From assembly GCF_026460945.1 (NCBI RefSeq), contig NZ_JAOVZV010000016.1, forward strand, positions 83,720 to 147,719: DNA of 64,000 bases, written 5' to 3'. Both the position numbers and the translations under genes were made by a program. Shown in pieces: positions 1-9,111 of the stretch. A model generated the notes under the pieces. It did no database searches and was not told the origin of the DNA. It worked only from the letters and a program-made list of their open reading frames with translations. The stretch comes from Chryseobacterium luquanense. Its GTDB lineage: Bacteria; Bacteroidota; Bacteroidia; Flavobacteriales; Weeksellaceae. Numbering within the stretch: the stretch's first letter is position 1; each line of letters starts with the position of its first letter.

Positions 1-970
1 TAATAACATTCACCGTTGTATTTGCAGTAAACTGAAAAGTAGTGGGGCTTGCTACCGGAGTACCTCCAACTAAATAAGTGAAAGTATAATTTGCCGGGTT
101 TGCAACAAACTGAGAATTAAAAGAAGTTAAATTCACAATTCCGGAACCTGTTGTCGGGTTAGGACAGAAAGACTGTGTAACCGATGGTGTCAATAAACTT
201 ACTTTATCGGTATAGATCTTCACATTTTTAATCGAATGTCTGGATCTGTTTCCTCCTGTAGAAGCCGAAAACCCAAAGTATCCTTGTGTCATTGTAGCAG
301 CAGCTCCAGACGCTGTAAATGGTTGATTGCAAATCGTGTTTCCATCAATCTTGATTATGATGTTCCATGTATTGGGAGTCGATGTATTTACAGTTGCGTT
401 TACTTCAACATGTTTGTAAGTGGTTCCCTGAAAGGGAAGTGTAGTGTTCATATCCGCTGAGTGGAAAGAACTTCCTGCAGTATTGAAAAATTCTACATTG
501 TTATTGTCGGTGGTATTTGCAACTTGCCCATAAGCAACATGCACTTTACTCATTACTGCCGTTGTAGTGTTATTGTAGGTGTCAAAACCTACAATGAGAC
601 CGATTGCATTTTGTGAAACGCCCAGACCTGAACCCAATACACTCGCCACAGGAGGGTTGGCTAAATACCAAAAGGCAAGACCATCTCCGTTAGCGGTTTG
701 GTTCGAATCCATTCTGAAATCAAATTCAACACGCCATTTATCACAGAATTTTAGATTAATGGGGTTGTTTAGCCTTATAGAACCTGACTGGTTGTTGGTA
801 TCCGGAGTTAACTGAATAAAATCTCCACCAGCTCCTAAAACGGTAGGAGCTACCATAGTCCAACCTGTTGTGGAAATAGGTGATCCTGTAAGCTGATAAG
901 TTTGAGAAGAAAGTTTTCCGGAAATACAAAGTACAAAAAGGCTAAAATAAAACAGTAGTTTTTTATTCAT
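1..970 (-). CDS. Secreted L-type lectin-domain protein, C-terminus missing (partial)
   Basis: The reading frame starts at an ATG at 970 and is still open at base 1, so 323 codons are visible. The first ~22 residues (MNKKLLFYFSLFVLCISG...) form a signal peptide. The next ~230 residues look like a bacterial legume-lectin-like beta-sandwich: they contain GDGLAFWYLANP and GLIVGFDTYNN, typical of L-type lectin folds, then a strand ending near GYFGFSAST. After this a Cys-containing, Thr/Pro-rich module of the kind found in gliding-motility/type IX cargo begins (SFCPNPTTGSG). I infer secretion by the type IX system and sugar binding. The C-terminal sorting domain that would prove it lies outside the window. 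Confidence 0.8.
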   Translation of the reverse strand, partial: MNKKLLFYFSLFVLCISGKLSSQTYQLTGSPISTTGWTMVAPTVLGAGGDFIQLTPDTNNQSGSIRLNNPINLKFCDKWRVEFDFRMDSNQTANGDGLAFWYLANPPVASVLGSGLGVSQNAIGLIVGFDTYNNTTTAVMSKVHVAYGQVANTTDNNNVEFFNTAGSSFHSADMNTTLPFQGTTYKHVEVNATVNTSTPNTWNIIIKIDGNTICNQPFTASGAAATMTQGYFGFSASTGGNRSRHSIKNVKIYTDKVSLLTPSVTQSFCPNPTTGSGIVNLTSFNSQFVANPANYTFTYLVGGTPVASPTTFQFTANTTVNVI

Positions 971-996
971 TTATTAGGATACTTAAATTAGACGTG

Positions 997-1004
997 TAAA
1001 GATA
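997..1004 (-). promoter_or_regulatory. Promoter -7 element for the lectin gene
   Basis: On the minus strand the sequence reads TATCTTTA, one base from the flavobacterial -7 consensus TAnnTTTG, ending 26 bases before the ATG at 970. No well-spaced TTG -33 box was found. Confidence 0.35.
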
Positions 1005-1126
1005 TTAAATCTTAACTAATAAATGTATACAACCTGTTAATTTTGTAAAAAAGTTTGATTATTTTGTAATAAAAAATATTAATGATAACGAAAAGTTGAA
1101 TATGATATGCCTTATCTTATTTTTAT

Positions 1127-1603
1127 TCAAAATAGAGAATTGTTTTCCAAGCTTTCAAAATACGTATCTACTTCAAGATTTGGTGAATTTGCAGCTGCAA
1201 CAGCGAGTTTATCGCAGAGTTCATTTTCAAAATGTCCTGCATGGCCTTTTACCCAATGCATTTTTGGGCTGTGTTGATTAAAAAGTATGATGAATCTCTT
1301 CCAAAGATCTGGGTTTTTTACATTTTTCCAGCCTCTTTTAATCCAACCAGAAATCCAATTTTGGTTAATAGCATCAGAAACATACTTACTATCCGTAAAA
1401 ACATGAATGTCATTTTCAGTAGATTTTAGCTTTTCCAATGCAGTTATTACAGCCAAAAGTTCCATTCGGTTGTTGGTTGTTTTTCTAAAACCTTTAGAGA
1501 ATGTTTTCTGATAATTTTTTTCAGGAACTCGCATGAGAATTCCATAACCGCCTTTTCCGGGGTTTCCGCTACAGGCTCCGTCTGTGTATATTTCGATTCT
1601 CAT
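1127..1603 (-). CDS. rnhA: Ribonuclease HI
   Basis: 158 residues, the usual length for bacterial RNase HI, which cleaves the RNA strand of RNA-DNA hybrids in the cytoplasm (primer and R-loop removal). The four catalytic carboxylates are in place: Asp8 in YTDGACSGNPG, Glu48 in NRMELL, Asp71 in FTDSKYV and Asp131 in NELCDKLA. The assisting His121 is in WVKGHAGH. The Trp-rich basic segment GWIKRGWKNVKNPDLW (about 86-101) matches the substrate-handle region of the E. coli-like type. It lies 69 bases after dnaB in the same direction and may be cotranscribed with it. Confidence 0.95.
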   Translation of the reverse strand: MRIEIYTDGACSGNPGKGGYGILMRVPEKNYQKTFSKGFRKTTNNRMELLAVITALEKLKSTENDIHVFTDSKYVSDAINQNWISGWIKRGWKNVKNPDLWKRFIILFNQHSPKMHWVKGHAGHFENELCDKLAVAAANSPNLEVDTYFESLENNSLF

Positions 1604-1672
1604 TTGAGGTAGAGATTTAGGTTAATAATTAAAAAAGTTTAATTGATATAAGCCTTAAACTAATTTTTAACC

Positions 1673-3250
1673 TTAAAAAGGGAAATCTTCTTCATCATCA
1701 AGATCATTCATAGAAGAACCTGAAAGTTTTGAAGTGTCTGGTAAATCAAAAGCTGCTCCCGGTTGAATGGTTGTTTTAATTTTTTCAAAACCACTTGGTT
1801 CGCCCATTGGATTAGAATAACCCATTCCATTGGTTGCATCTTCAATATTTCCAAATTTCGCAAAATGTTTCAGAAAAGACAATCTTACATCTGCAGTAGC
1901 ACCGTTTCTGTGTTTTGCAATAATCAATTCTGCTTGATTTTCGGTAGACGTTTCTGCTCCTTCTTCGTCATTATCCCAAACTGTAATCTTATAATATTCG
2001 GGTCTGAAAATAAATGAAACGATATCAGCATCCTGCTCAATTGCTCCAGATTCCCTCAAATCCGAAAGTTGAGGTCGTTTTCCGGGACGGGTTTCCACAC
2101 TTCTTGAAAGCTGAGAAAGTGCAATTACAGGTACATTTAATTCTTTTGCAATTGCTTTTAATGAACGGGAGATCATTGAAATTTCCTGTTCACGGTTTCC
2201 GCTTCCTTTTCCGCCACCTCCTGCGGTCATCAGCTGCAGATAATCGACCATGATTAGTCTTACGCCGTGTTGCATTACCAGTCTTCGGCATTTTGCTCTA
2301 AAGTCAAATATGGAAAGGGAAGGAGTTTCATCAATATATAAAGGTGCATTTTCTAATTCAGAGACATTCGAGAATAATCTTTGCCATTCTTCATCGTCTA
2401 ATGTTCCTTTTCTTAGTTTTTCTGATGAAATTTTTGTTTCGGAAGCAATCATTCTGGTGATTAACTGTACCGATGCCATCTCTAATGAAAATAACGCCAT
2501 TGGAATTTTATACTCAACAGCAATATTTCTCGCCATTGAAAGAATAAAGGCAGTTTTTCCCATTGCAGGACGTGCCGCAACAATAATAAGGTCGGAATTT
2601 TGCCAACCTCCCGTTTCTTTATCAACATCTCTGAATCCCGATGGTACACCCGAGATTCCTTCTTTATCTTTTAATGATTTAATGATGTCAATAGCTTCTT
2701 TTACTAAAGTATTGGCGGTGTCGAAACCTTTTTTGATGGTTCCGTTGGTGATTTCAAAAAAAGACTGTTCGGCCTTATCTAAAAGTTCAAAAACATCAGT
2801 TGATTCTTTGTAAGAAGTATCAATTACGTTTGCTGAGACATTAATCAAACTTCTTAAAATATATTTTTCAAGAATTACACGTACATGATATTCGATGTGT
2901 GCAGATGAACTTACTCCCATCGTAAGCTCGATAATGTAATGATCGCCTCCTGCAGAACTTAGTTTGTCTGTCTTTTTCATTTCCTGAATAACGGTCATGA
3001 TGTCGACAGGTTGGTTTCCTTCGTATAGTTTTAAAATTGTAGAAAATATAACCTGATGTCTGGGATCATAGAAAACTTCTGGCGTAAGTAAGTCAATAGA
3101 ATAGTCTAGTCCTTTTTTATCAATTAAAAAAGTACCAATTACCAATCTTTCAAAATCTACAGCATTAGGAGGCATTTTTCCATCTGCAATCGACAATTCT
3201 CTAGCAAAGTTTCCTTGTGTAAGAGAGGAGAGTGTTTCTTTCTGCGCCAT
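1673..3250 (-). CDS. dnaB: Replicative DNA helicase DnaB
   Basis: 525 residues. An N-terminal helical domain (about 30-170) is followed by the RecA-like motor. Walker A is ARPAMGKT at about 226-233; later motifs include MVDYLQLM (Walker B) and LSDLRESGAIEQDAD with FIFRPEY, all typical of DnaB. It forms the hexameric ring that unwinds DNA at the replication fork. There is no intein. The C-terminal ~60 residues (QPGAAFDLPDTS... DDEEDFPF) are an acidic tail typical of Bacteroidota. ATG at 3250 is the first start and sits just after a -7 promoter element. Confidence 0.96.
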   Translation of the reverse strand: MAQKETLSSLTQGNFARELSIADGKMPPNAVDFERLVIGTFLIDKKGLDYSIDLLTPEVFYDPRHQVIFSTILKLYEGNQPVDIMTVIQEMKKTDKLSSAGGDHYIIELTMGVSSSAHIEYHVRVILEKYILRSLINVSANVIDTSYKESTDVFELLDKAEQSFFEITNGTIKKGFDTANTLVKEAIDIIKSLKDKEGISGVPSGFRDVDKETGGWQNSDLIIVAARPAMGKTAFILSMARNIAVEYKIPMALFSLEMASVQLITRMIASETKISSEKLRKGTLDDEEWQRLFSNVSELENAPLYIDETPSLSIFDFRAKCRRLVMQHGVRLIMVDYLQLMTAGGGGKGSGNREQEISMISRSLKAIAKELNVPVIALSQLSRSVETRPGKRPQLSDLRESGAIEQDADIVSFIFRPEYYKITVWDNDEEGAETSTENQAELIIAKHRNGATADVRLSFLKHFAKFGNIEDATNGMGYSNPMGEPSGFEKIKTTIQPGAAFDLPDTSKLSGSSMNDLDDEEDFPF

Positions 3251-3254
3251 TATG

Positions 3255-3262
3255 CAAAGATA
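3255..3262 (-). promoter_or_regulatory. Promoter -7 element (TATCTTTG) next to the dnaB start
   Basis: Minus-strand TATCTTTG is a perfect TAnnTTTG match and ends only 4 bases before the dnaB ATG at 3250. Transcription would then start at or next to the start codon, giving a nearly leaderless mRNA. It could also be a chance match in AT-rich DNA. Confidence 0.4.
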
Positions 3263-3353
3263 GTTTTTTTAGAAAATAATTTTAAAATAGTAACTAACAA
3301 TTCTGTGGAAAACATAATGCAACTGCGGTAAACAGATGAGGTTCAGTGTTAAT

Positions 3354-3385
3354 AAAAAAATCACCCCATTGCTGAGGTGATTTTT
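3354..3385 (-). terminator. Rho-independent terminator after the first type IX cargo gene
   Basis: Perfect 10-bp stem, AAAAATCACC (3356-3365) with GGTGATTTTT (3376-3385), and a 10-base loop. Read on the minus strand it ends in a run of seven U. It lies 20 bases past the stop codon at 3405. Confidence 0.85.
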
Positions 3386-3404
3386 ATTGATTTTGAAAAT
3401 ATTA

Positions 3405-5507
3405 TTATTCTCTATTTTTTACCAATACCCATCCGTCGTATTTTGTTGGAGTACTGTTTGCGTCGTCTTCATTCCAAGTGATGGTATACCAGTAAGTTCC
3501 TGTTTGGATTTTTTTACCTCCTGAAGTTCCATTCCATTTGAAGTTTCTTATTTTATCAGCTTCATAGATTTTATTACCATATCTGTTGTAAACTGTGAAT
3601 ACAAGATTCTTTTTGTAAGCTAAAGCAGTATAATCTATTTCATCATTCATGTTATCTCCGTTTGGAGTAATAGCGTTGATTAGATTAGGTACCGTAACTT
3701 GAATCTGAATAGGGTTACAATCGTAAGAATCTTTCACGAAAATCTTATTTTCTCCTCTAGGTAATCCTGTAAACAGATTAGAATCTTGCCAGTTTGTTCC
3801 GTCTAAAGAGTATTGATATGGTGCAGATCCACCAGTAACATTGACCGTAATTGTATTGTTTTTAATATCTAAACTAGCAATAACTGGTTGATGTGTTGGG
3901 TGAACAGTTACGTTTTGTAAAGTATAGCATTTTCCTGTTTTTAATTTAACCCAATAAGCTCCTACTGCAACATTTGAAATAGTCTGTGTAGTTGCACCTG
4001 TGCTCCATTCGTATCCGTCAAAACCAGCTCCTGCATCTAAAGTTGTTCTGTCTTCTAAACAAATGGTTTTGTCTTTAAGAACAGTAGAGTTTACAGGAGT
4101 TAAAACTTTTAAGTTAATTTTTGTGATTGCATAACATCCATTTTGTGAAAACACTCTTACATATACAGAAGAATTTGATGATATGTAAGTACTGCTTATC
4201 TCATTTGTTCCGTTAATCGCATTATCTAATGTAAGATAGAATTTTTTTGTTGTATTAGGTTGTGAAGTTACGTTGGCTAAATTTAAGTTGAATGATGCTG
4301 TATTTGTATTAACAGGTAAAAAACATTCTTCAATGGTAGCTTCGTTTACAATTACTTTCGGGTGGAATTTCAAATCAACCGTTACGTTTCCTGTACATCC
4401 TGCGCTGGTTGTTACTTTTGCATAGACAGTTTTCTCAACAGAATTATAGTTATTTGGATTTTGAATTTCATTAATTCCAGCATTAAGATCTGCCATCGTT
4501 AGGTAGAATTTCTTAATTGCCGTAGTGTCAAAATATACGTCTGCTGTAGTGAGATCAAATGTCGCTGTAGTAGCACCGTTGTTAGCACAAGCAAAAACTG
4601 TTGCATTTTTAACAGGAATTACTCCCAAAATAAATTTAAAAGACCCACTTTGTCGGCAATTATTCAATGGGTTTGCTGGATTTGCCGGATCTTGATAACG
4701 AATACTATAATAATAAGTATCTGTTCCATTGACCATAATTGGAGTTGTAATAGGAGCTGTGCCGGATAATGCATCGTTAGCTGTTGTATGGTAGCTGACA
4801 ATAAAGTTAGGATTTCCGTTTATAATCCCCGGAGACAATGTCGAGAAATCAAATAGACCAGGTAGTGGACATGTCGGAACCAGGTTTGGTCCTCCAGCTG
4901 GGTTTGGTGTTCCAGGAGCAATAAATGGATTTGGTGCTAAGTTAGGATCGGAAAATGCTGATGAAAGGGTAGCGGTTCCGCCCCAGTTCATAGAGAAACC
5001 ATTTAAGGTCCAAGTATGATTAGTAATAATCAAATAATAGGTTTCTCCTGCAGTTACTTGCATGTAAGGGCTCCATTTACCATCATTTCCATAATCTGTC
5101 AATGGGTTGGCAGGAGGTGCTAAAGTAAGATCTAATCCGGTATCACCAGGGGTTCCGGAATAATTACATCTTAATGGTCTTACAAATACATTGTTTGTGT
5201 GTAATGGCGTACAACCATTGGATGTTGGACCATATACTGCAAAGTCATAATCGTTACTTGCAAGATTGGGAATAATCGTGAATGCAAGTGTTCCCGAAGT
5301 AGCAATTGTAAAGGTGTACCAAACTGAAAAACGCTCGTTAGATGCCAAACATCCGTTAGTACTCAGCCCTTCTGCAACATTTCCAGGTCCTGAAGGAGTA
5401 TAGAAAATGTCTGAATTTCCACAAATAGGCATTGCAGAAACACAATCAGATTGTGAATAGAATAATTGCGATGTTATTAATATAAAAAAGAGTAGTAATT
5501 TTCTCAT
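3405..5507 (-). CDS. Type IX-secreted protein with gliding-motility C-terminal domain (paralogue 1)
   Basis: 700 residues with an N-terminal signal peptide (MRKLLLFFILITSQLFYSQS). The N-terminal ~170 residues (SDCVSAMPICGNSDIFYTPS, VWYTFTIATSGTLAF) resemble the pre-peptidase/jelly-roll module common in flavobacterial secreted proteins. Several Thr/Asn-rich repeats follow (TKKFYLTL..., VYVRVFSQNGC), then a SprB-like repeat (GGSAPYQYSLDGTNWQDS). The last ~85 residues form a type-B C-terminal domain: NAITPNGDNMNDEIDY, YNRYGNKIYEADK, TGTYWYTITW. It is therefore probably exported by the type IX system and surface-bound or adhesive. It is the tandem paralogue of the gene at 5622-7691. Confidence 0.9.
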   Translation of the reverse strand: MRKLLLFFILITSQLFYSQSDCVSAMPICGNSDIFYTPSGPGNVAEGLSTNGCLASNERFSVWYTFTIATSGTLAFTIIPNLASNDYDFAVYGPTSNGCTPLHTNNVFVRPLRCNYSGTPGDTGLDLTLAPPANPLTDYGNDGKWSPYMQVTAGETYYLIITNHTWTLNGFSMNWGGTATLSSAFSDPNLAPNPFIAPGTPNPAGGPNLVPTCPLPGLFDFSTLSPGIINGNPNFIVSYHTTANDALSGTAPITTPIMVNGTDTYYYSIRYQDPANPANPLNNCRQSGSFKFILGVIPVKNATVFACANNGATTATFDLTTADVYFDTTAIKKFYLTMADLNAGINEIQNPNNYNSVEKTVYAKVTTSAGCTGNVTVDLKFHPKVIVNEATIEECFLPVNTNTASFNLNLANVTSQPNTTKKFYLTLDNAINGTNEISSTYISSNSSVYVRVFSQNGCYAITKINLKVLTPVNSTVLKDKTICLEDRTTLDAGAGFDGYEWSTGATTQTISNVAVGAYWVKLKTGKCYTLQNVTVHPTHQPVIASLDIKNNTITVNVTGGSAPYQYSLDGTNWQDSNLFTGLPRGENKIFVKDSYDCNPIQIQVTVPNLINAITPNGDNMNDEIDYTALAYKKNLVFTVYNRYGNKIYEADKIRNFKWNGTSGGKKIQTGTYWYTITWNEDDANSTPTKYDGWVLVKNRE

Positions 5508-5526
5508 TTCTAAATGATTTTAAATA

Positions 5527-5534
5527 CAAATTTA
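5527..5534 (-). promoter_or_regulatory. Promoter -7 element (TAAATTTG)
   Basis: Exact TAnnTTTG match on the minus strand, 19 bases before the ATG at 5507, the distance expected for a short leader. No clear TTG box at the usual spacing. Confidence 0.5.
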
Positions 5535-5574
5535 AATAAAATTTAATTAAATATAAAGATTATCATTCAATTAC

Positions 5575-5601
5575 AAAAAAAAGTCGCTAAATAAGCGACT
5601 T
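5575..5601 (-). terminator. Rho-independent terminator after the second type IX cargo gene
   Basis: Stem AAGTCGCT (5581-5588) with AGCGACTT (5594-5601) and a 5-base loop. On the minus strand it is followed by eight U (A-run 5575-5582). It lies 20 bases past the stop at 5622. The plus-strand side also carries a T-run, so it could work in both directions. Confidence 0.85.
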
Positions 5602-5621
5602 TTTTATAATTGATGAAAATG

Positions 5622-7691
5622 TTATTCTCTGTTTTTTACCAATACCCATCCTGAGAACTTGATTGGAGTGTTATTTTTATTATTTTCATTCCAAGTAACA
5701 GAATACCAGTAATTTCCTGTCGGAACTTTTCTGGTACCGCTAGCAGAACCATCCCATTTGTAACCGTTGGTTTTATCTGCCTGATAGATTTTAGCTCCGT
5801 ATCTGTCGAAAATACTAAGAATTAAATTCTGTTTTCCTGCCAATGCAGAATAATCAATAACGTCATTTACTCCGTCTCCGTTTGGAGTGATTACATTGAC
5901 TAAGTTTGGTACAACAATACCTACTTGTATTGGTTCACAATCATATGAATCTCTTACATAGATTGTATGATCTCCTCTGGTTATATTATTGAAAATATTA
6001 GAGTCTTGCCAATTTACGTTATCAAGTGAATATTGATATGCAGGAGCTCCTCCTGTAACATAAGCAGTTACTGTATTGTTTGAAATTTCAATATTGCTCA
6101 CTACTGGTTGTTCCGAAGCATATACTTTTACTTTTTGTGTTGCTGTACAATCACCGGTTTTAAGTTTTACCCAATAAGTTCCTACCCCCACATTCGAAAT
6201 CGTTTGTGTAGTAGCTCCGGTGCTCCATAAATAGCTGCTGAAACCAGTTCCTGCATCTAAAGTAGTTCTGTCTTCTATGCATATAATTTTATCTACTAAT
6301 ACTGTAGAATAAACAGGCGGAATCACAACTAAATTAACTTTTACAACTGTATAACAATTATTCGCTGTTATTACTCTGATGTAAATCACTCCGTTTGGTG
6401 CAACGTGGTGAAGAGGATCTATAATTGCATTGGTTTGATTAATCGCATCAGTCATTGACGGATAATACTGTTTCGTAGTTCCTGTAGGATTGTTTATTGT
6501 AGCAACCGTAAGGTTAAATTCTGCTGTTGAAGGATTTGTTTCTATAAAACAAGATCTTAGCGTAGCTTCAGTTCCTGTTGCAACTGGGTAGAAATTTAAT
6601 TTCACCTCTGCAACATCAGTACATCCGTACTGAGTGGTTACCAATACAAAAATAGATCCTCCAGCAGAAGTATATTGGTATGGGTTAGTAATTTCATTTA
6701 AATTGTTATTAAGATCATACATAGATTCATAATACTTTTTTACGTATGTAGGATCGGCTATAACATTGGCTGTTGTAAGATTAAAAACAGCGGTTCCTAT
6801 ATTATTGTTATTACATTCAGTCAGGGTTGCGTCGGTTGCTGTTATGGCACCATTCTTAAATTTAAACCTTCCCGTTTGTTTACATTTATTAATAGGATTG
6901 GCTGGGTTGGTAGGATCTGTATACCCAATACTGTAGTAATATGTACTTGTCGTGTTTACAATAATTGGCGCAGTAATAGCGTTGATTCCTGCTAACATAT
7001 CATTCGTATTGTAATAATATGATACCGTAAAGTTGGTATTACCATTAATGATACCACTTGATAATGTGCTGAAATTGAAAGTTGCAGGATTTGAACAAAC
7101 TACCACTTCATTTGGTAATAATGGATCAGCATTTGGAAGCCCAGGTGTAATAAATGGGTTGGTAATTAATGCGGGATCATTAAAAGGTGAAGCAAGAGTT
7201 GCTGTACCACTCCAGCTAAGTGAGAAACCATTGGCTGTACTTTGGAAGTTATCAACGATAAGATAATACGTTTCACCAGCGATTACATCCAGATGAGGAT
7301 TGAAATAAGCTGAAGGAGGTGGACCTAAGGTAAGTCCCGTGTTTCCTGTAGGTGAAGATCCTGCATAGTTGCATCTTATCGGCGCACCTAAATTACCACA
7401 TGTTTTATTAGGGCCATACACCGCAAAATCGTAGTCGTCAGGATTATTATTGGCATCAATAACGAATGCTAAGGTTCCCGAAGTAGCAATCGTAAAAGTG
7501 TACCAAACCGAAAAGTGTTCGTTTTGATTTAAACAACCAGGATTATTTAAAATTTCGATAATACTTCCCGGTCCGGAAGGGGTGTACGAAATATCAGAAT
7601 TTCCACATACAGAAATTGCTGTAGGGCAATCTGACTGTGCAAAAATCATTTGAGAAATGATTGTTAAAAAAATGAGTAGAGTTTTTTTCAT
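5622..7691 (-). CDS. Type IX-secreted protein with gliding-motility C-terminal domain (paralogue 2)
   Basis: 689 residues with the same architecture as its neighbour at 3405-5507. It has a signal peptide (MKKTLLIFLTIISQMIFAQS), an N-terminal module with VWYTFTIATSGTLAF, Thr/Asn-rich repeats, a SprB-like repeat (GGAPAYQYSLDNVNWQDS) and a type-B C-terminal domain (NVITPNGDGVNDVIDY, FDRYGAKIYQADK, TGNYWYSVTW, GWVLVKNRE). The two proteins share long identical stretches at both ends and differ more in the middle, which is the pattern of a tandem duplication. Likely cell-surface or secreted and possibly adhesive; the ligand is unknown. Confidence 0.9.
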   Translation of the reverse strand: MKKTLLIFLTIISQMIFAQSDCPTAISVCGNSDISYTPSGPGSIIEILNNPGCLNQNEHFSVWYTFTIATSGTLAFVIDANNNPDDYDFAVYGPNKTCGNLGAPIRCNYAGSSPTGNTGLTLGPPPSAYFNPHLDVIAGETYYLIVDNFQSTANGFSLSWSGTATLASPFNDPALITNPFITPGLPNADPLLPNEVVVCSNPATFNFSTLSSGIINGNTNFTVSYYYNTNDMLAGINAITAPIIVNTTSTYYYSIGYTDPTNPANPINKCKQTGRFKFKNGAITATDATLTECNNNNIGTAVFNLTTANVIADPTYVKKYYESMYDLNNNLNEITNPYQYTSAGGSIFVLVTTQYGCTDVAEVKLNFYPVATGTEATLRSCFIETNPSTAEFNLTVATINNPTGTTKQYYPSMTDAINQTNAIIDPLHHVAPNGVIYIRVITANNCYTVVKVNLVVIPPVYSTVLVDKIICIEDRTTLDAGTGFSSYLWSTGATTQTISNVGVGTYWVKLKTGDCTATQKVKVYASEQPVVSNIEISNNTVTAYVTGGAPAYQYSLDNVNWQDSNIFNNITRGDHTIYVRDSYDCEPIQVGIVVPNLVNVITPNGDGVNDVIDYSALAGKQNLILSIFDRYGAKIYQADKTNGYKWDGSASGTRKVPTGNYWYSVTWNENNKNNTPIKFSGWVLVKNRE

Positions 7692-7711
7692 TTTTGAAAA
7701 ATTATTTAATA

Positions 7712-7719
7712 CAAATATA
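7712..7719 (-). promoter_or_regulatory. Promoter -7 element (TATATTTG)
   Basis: Exact TAnnTTTG match on the minus strand, 20 bases before the ATG at 7691. Each of the two tandem paralogues has its own -7 element and its own terminator, so they are separate transcription units. Confidence 0.55.
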
Positions 7720-7782
7720 AAAAAATTATTAATCTTATATTAAAGTTTTTATTGTATATCATAGCATAACGGTATAATGTGT

Positions 7783-9018
7783 TTAATATTGCATTTTTCT
7801 CAATTTAGGATTTGTACTTCCCACAATTAATGCAATTAAAATCGTCATGCTTCCGCCGAAAACTACTGATCTTACAACTCCTAAAAGTTTAGCAGCCAAT
7901 CCGCTTTCAAATTGTCCCATTTCGTTGCTCGACATAATAAAAATTGAATTTACGCTCAAAACTCTTCCCCGAATATGATCCGGAGTTTTCAACTGAACAA
8001 TCGTTCCTCGAATAACTACAGAGATTCCATCCAACATTCCGCTTAAAACCAAAAACATAAAAGAAAGCCAGTAATAATGCGATAATCCGAAACCGATAAT
8101 ACACAATCCAAATCCTGCAACGACAGCCAACAAAATTTTACCCTGATTTTTTCTTAAAGGAATCAACGATAGTGTCGTAATAATAATCATCGAACCAATA
8201 TCCGAAGCGGCATTTAATAATCCAAAACCTTCTGCTCCCGATTTTAAAATATCTGTCGCAAAAACAGGAATCAATGCAACGGCGCCTCCAAAAAGGACTG
8301 CAAACATATCTAAACAAAGCGCCCCTAAAATTTCTTTAGTCTTAAAAATATAAGCAATTCCTTCACGCATACTTTCCATCACTTTGATTTCATCTTTTTT
8401 ATGCTCTGAAAACTGTTGTTTCAACTGCCAAAAAAATAAAGAAGCAACCAATAAAAGTGAAATTATCACTAATAAAGTCCATTTAACGCCGAAAAATCCG
8501 ATCAGAAATCCACCTACAGCATGACCGCAAACTGAAGAAACCAAGAAAGTTGCCTGATTTAAAGTAATTGCACTAGGAAGATTTACTTTCTCCACTATTT
8601 TAGGGATCATTGACGGAACAATTGGACCTATAAAAGCTCTTGCAATTCCCGTAAAGAAAATAACAGCGTAGATAAAATAAGTGATTTCGTGCCCTGTAAA
8701 ATGAAGTTCAACATCAAAAAACGCAGGAATCATTAGTAAACTGATGAGAAAAACATAGACATAATTACAAATCAGCAGAAGTCTTTTCTTTTCGTTCATG
8801 TCAATTACGTGACCTGCATACAAAGCACAACTTACCGCCGGAATTACTTCAGAAAGTCCGATAAGTCCGATGGAAAAAGGATCTTTCGTTAATTGATAAA
8901 CCCACCACCCCAATAAAGTAGCGAGCATTCTGAATGCTAAAACAATAAAAAATCTTCCGGTAAGAAGATTTCGAAATTCAACATTTTGTAATGTTTTGAG
9001 CGGCAATAAAGAAATCAT
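7783..9018 (-). CDS. Major facilitator superfamily exporter (EntS-like, MFS_3 type)
   Basis: About 411 residues with roughly 12 hydrophobic helices, an inner-membrane proton-driven transporter. The start NVEFRNLLTGRFFIVLAFRM, the cytoplasmic loop YAGHVIDMNEKKRLLL after helix 2, and HIRGRVLSVNSIFIMSSNEMG in the C-terminal half are typical of the MFS_3/enterobactin-exporter-like branch. The substrate cannot be read from the sequence. I start it at the ATG at 9018 instead of the in-frame TTG at 9024, because a terminator-like U-tract ends there. No siderophore gene is nearby. Confidence 0.85.
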   Translation of the reverse strand: MISLLPLKTLQNVEFRNLLTGRFFIVLAFRMLATLLGWWVYQLTKDPFSIGLIGLSEVIPAVSCALYAGHVIDMNEKKRLLLICNYVYVFLISLLMIPAFFDVELHFTGHEITYFIYAVIFFTGIARAFIGPIVPSMIPKIVEKVNLPSAITLNQATFLVSSVCGHAVGGFLIGFFGVKWTLLVIISLLLVASLFFWQLKQQFSEHKKDEIKVMESMREGIAYIFKTKEILGALCLDMFAVLFGGAVALIPVFATDILKSGAEGFGLLNAASDIGSMIIITTLSLIPLRKNQGKILLAVVAGFGLCIIGFGLSHYYWLSFMFLVLSGMLDGISVVIRGTIVQLKTPDHIRGRVLSVNSIFIMSSNEMGQFESGLAAKLLGVVRSVVFGGSMTILIALIVGSTNPKLRKMQY

Positions 9019-9022
9019 GCAC

Positions 9023-9054
9023 AAAAATAGCCTTAAATATTCATTTAAGGCTAT
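9023..9054 (-). terminator. Terminator hairpin abutting the MFS start codon
   Basis: A perfect 12-bp stem, ATAGCCTTAAAT (9027-9038) with ATTTAAGGCTAT (9043-9054), a 4-base loop, and five U on the minus strand (A-run 9023-9027). It lies between the lipoprotein stop (9112) and the MFS ATG (9018). It probably ends lipoprotein transcription and may limit read-through into the exporter gene. Confidence 0.75.
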
Positions 9055-9111
9055 CAGTATTTTCAGTTTTCAAATGATAAATAAAATATCTTTTGAAAGA
9101 TGTTGTCTATT

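Noticed and set aside
2250..2813. Long antisense reading frame inside dnaB (187 codons)
   Set aside because: It lies opposite a clearly conserved gene, has no recognisable motif and is explained by codon bias on the other strand.
1673..3250. An intein in dnaB
   Set aside because: The coding sequence runs without insertion from Walker A to the C-terminal motifs at the normal length.
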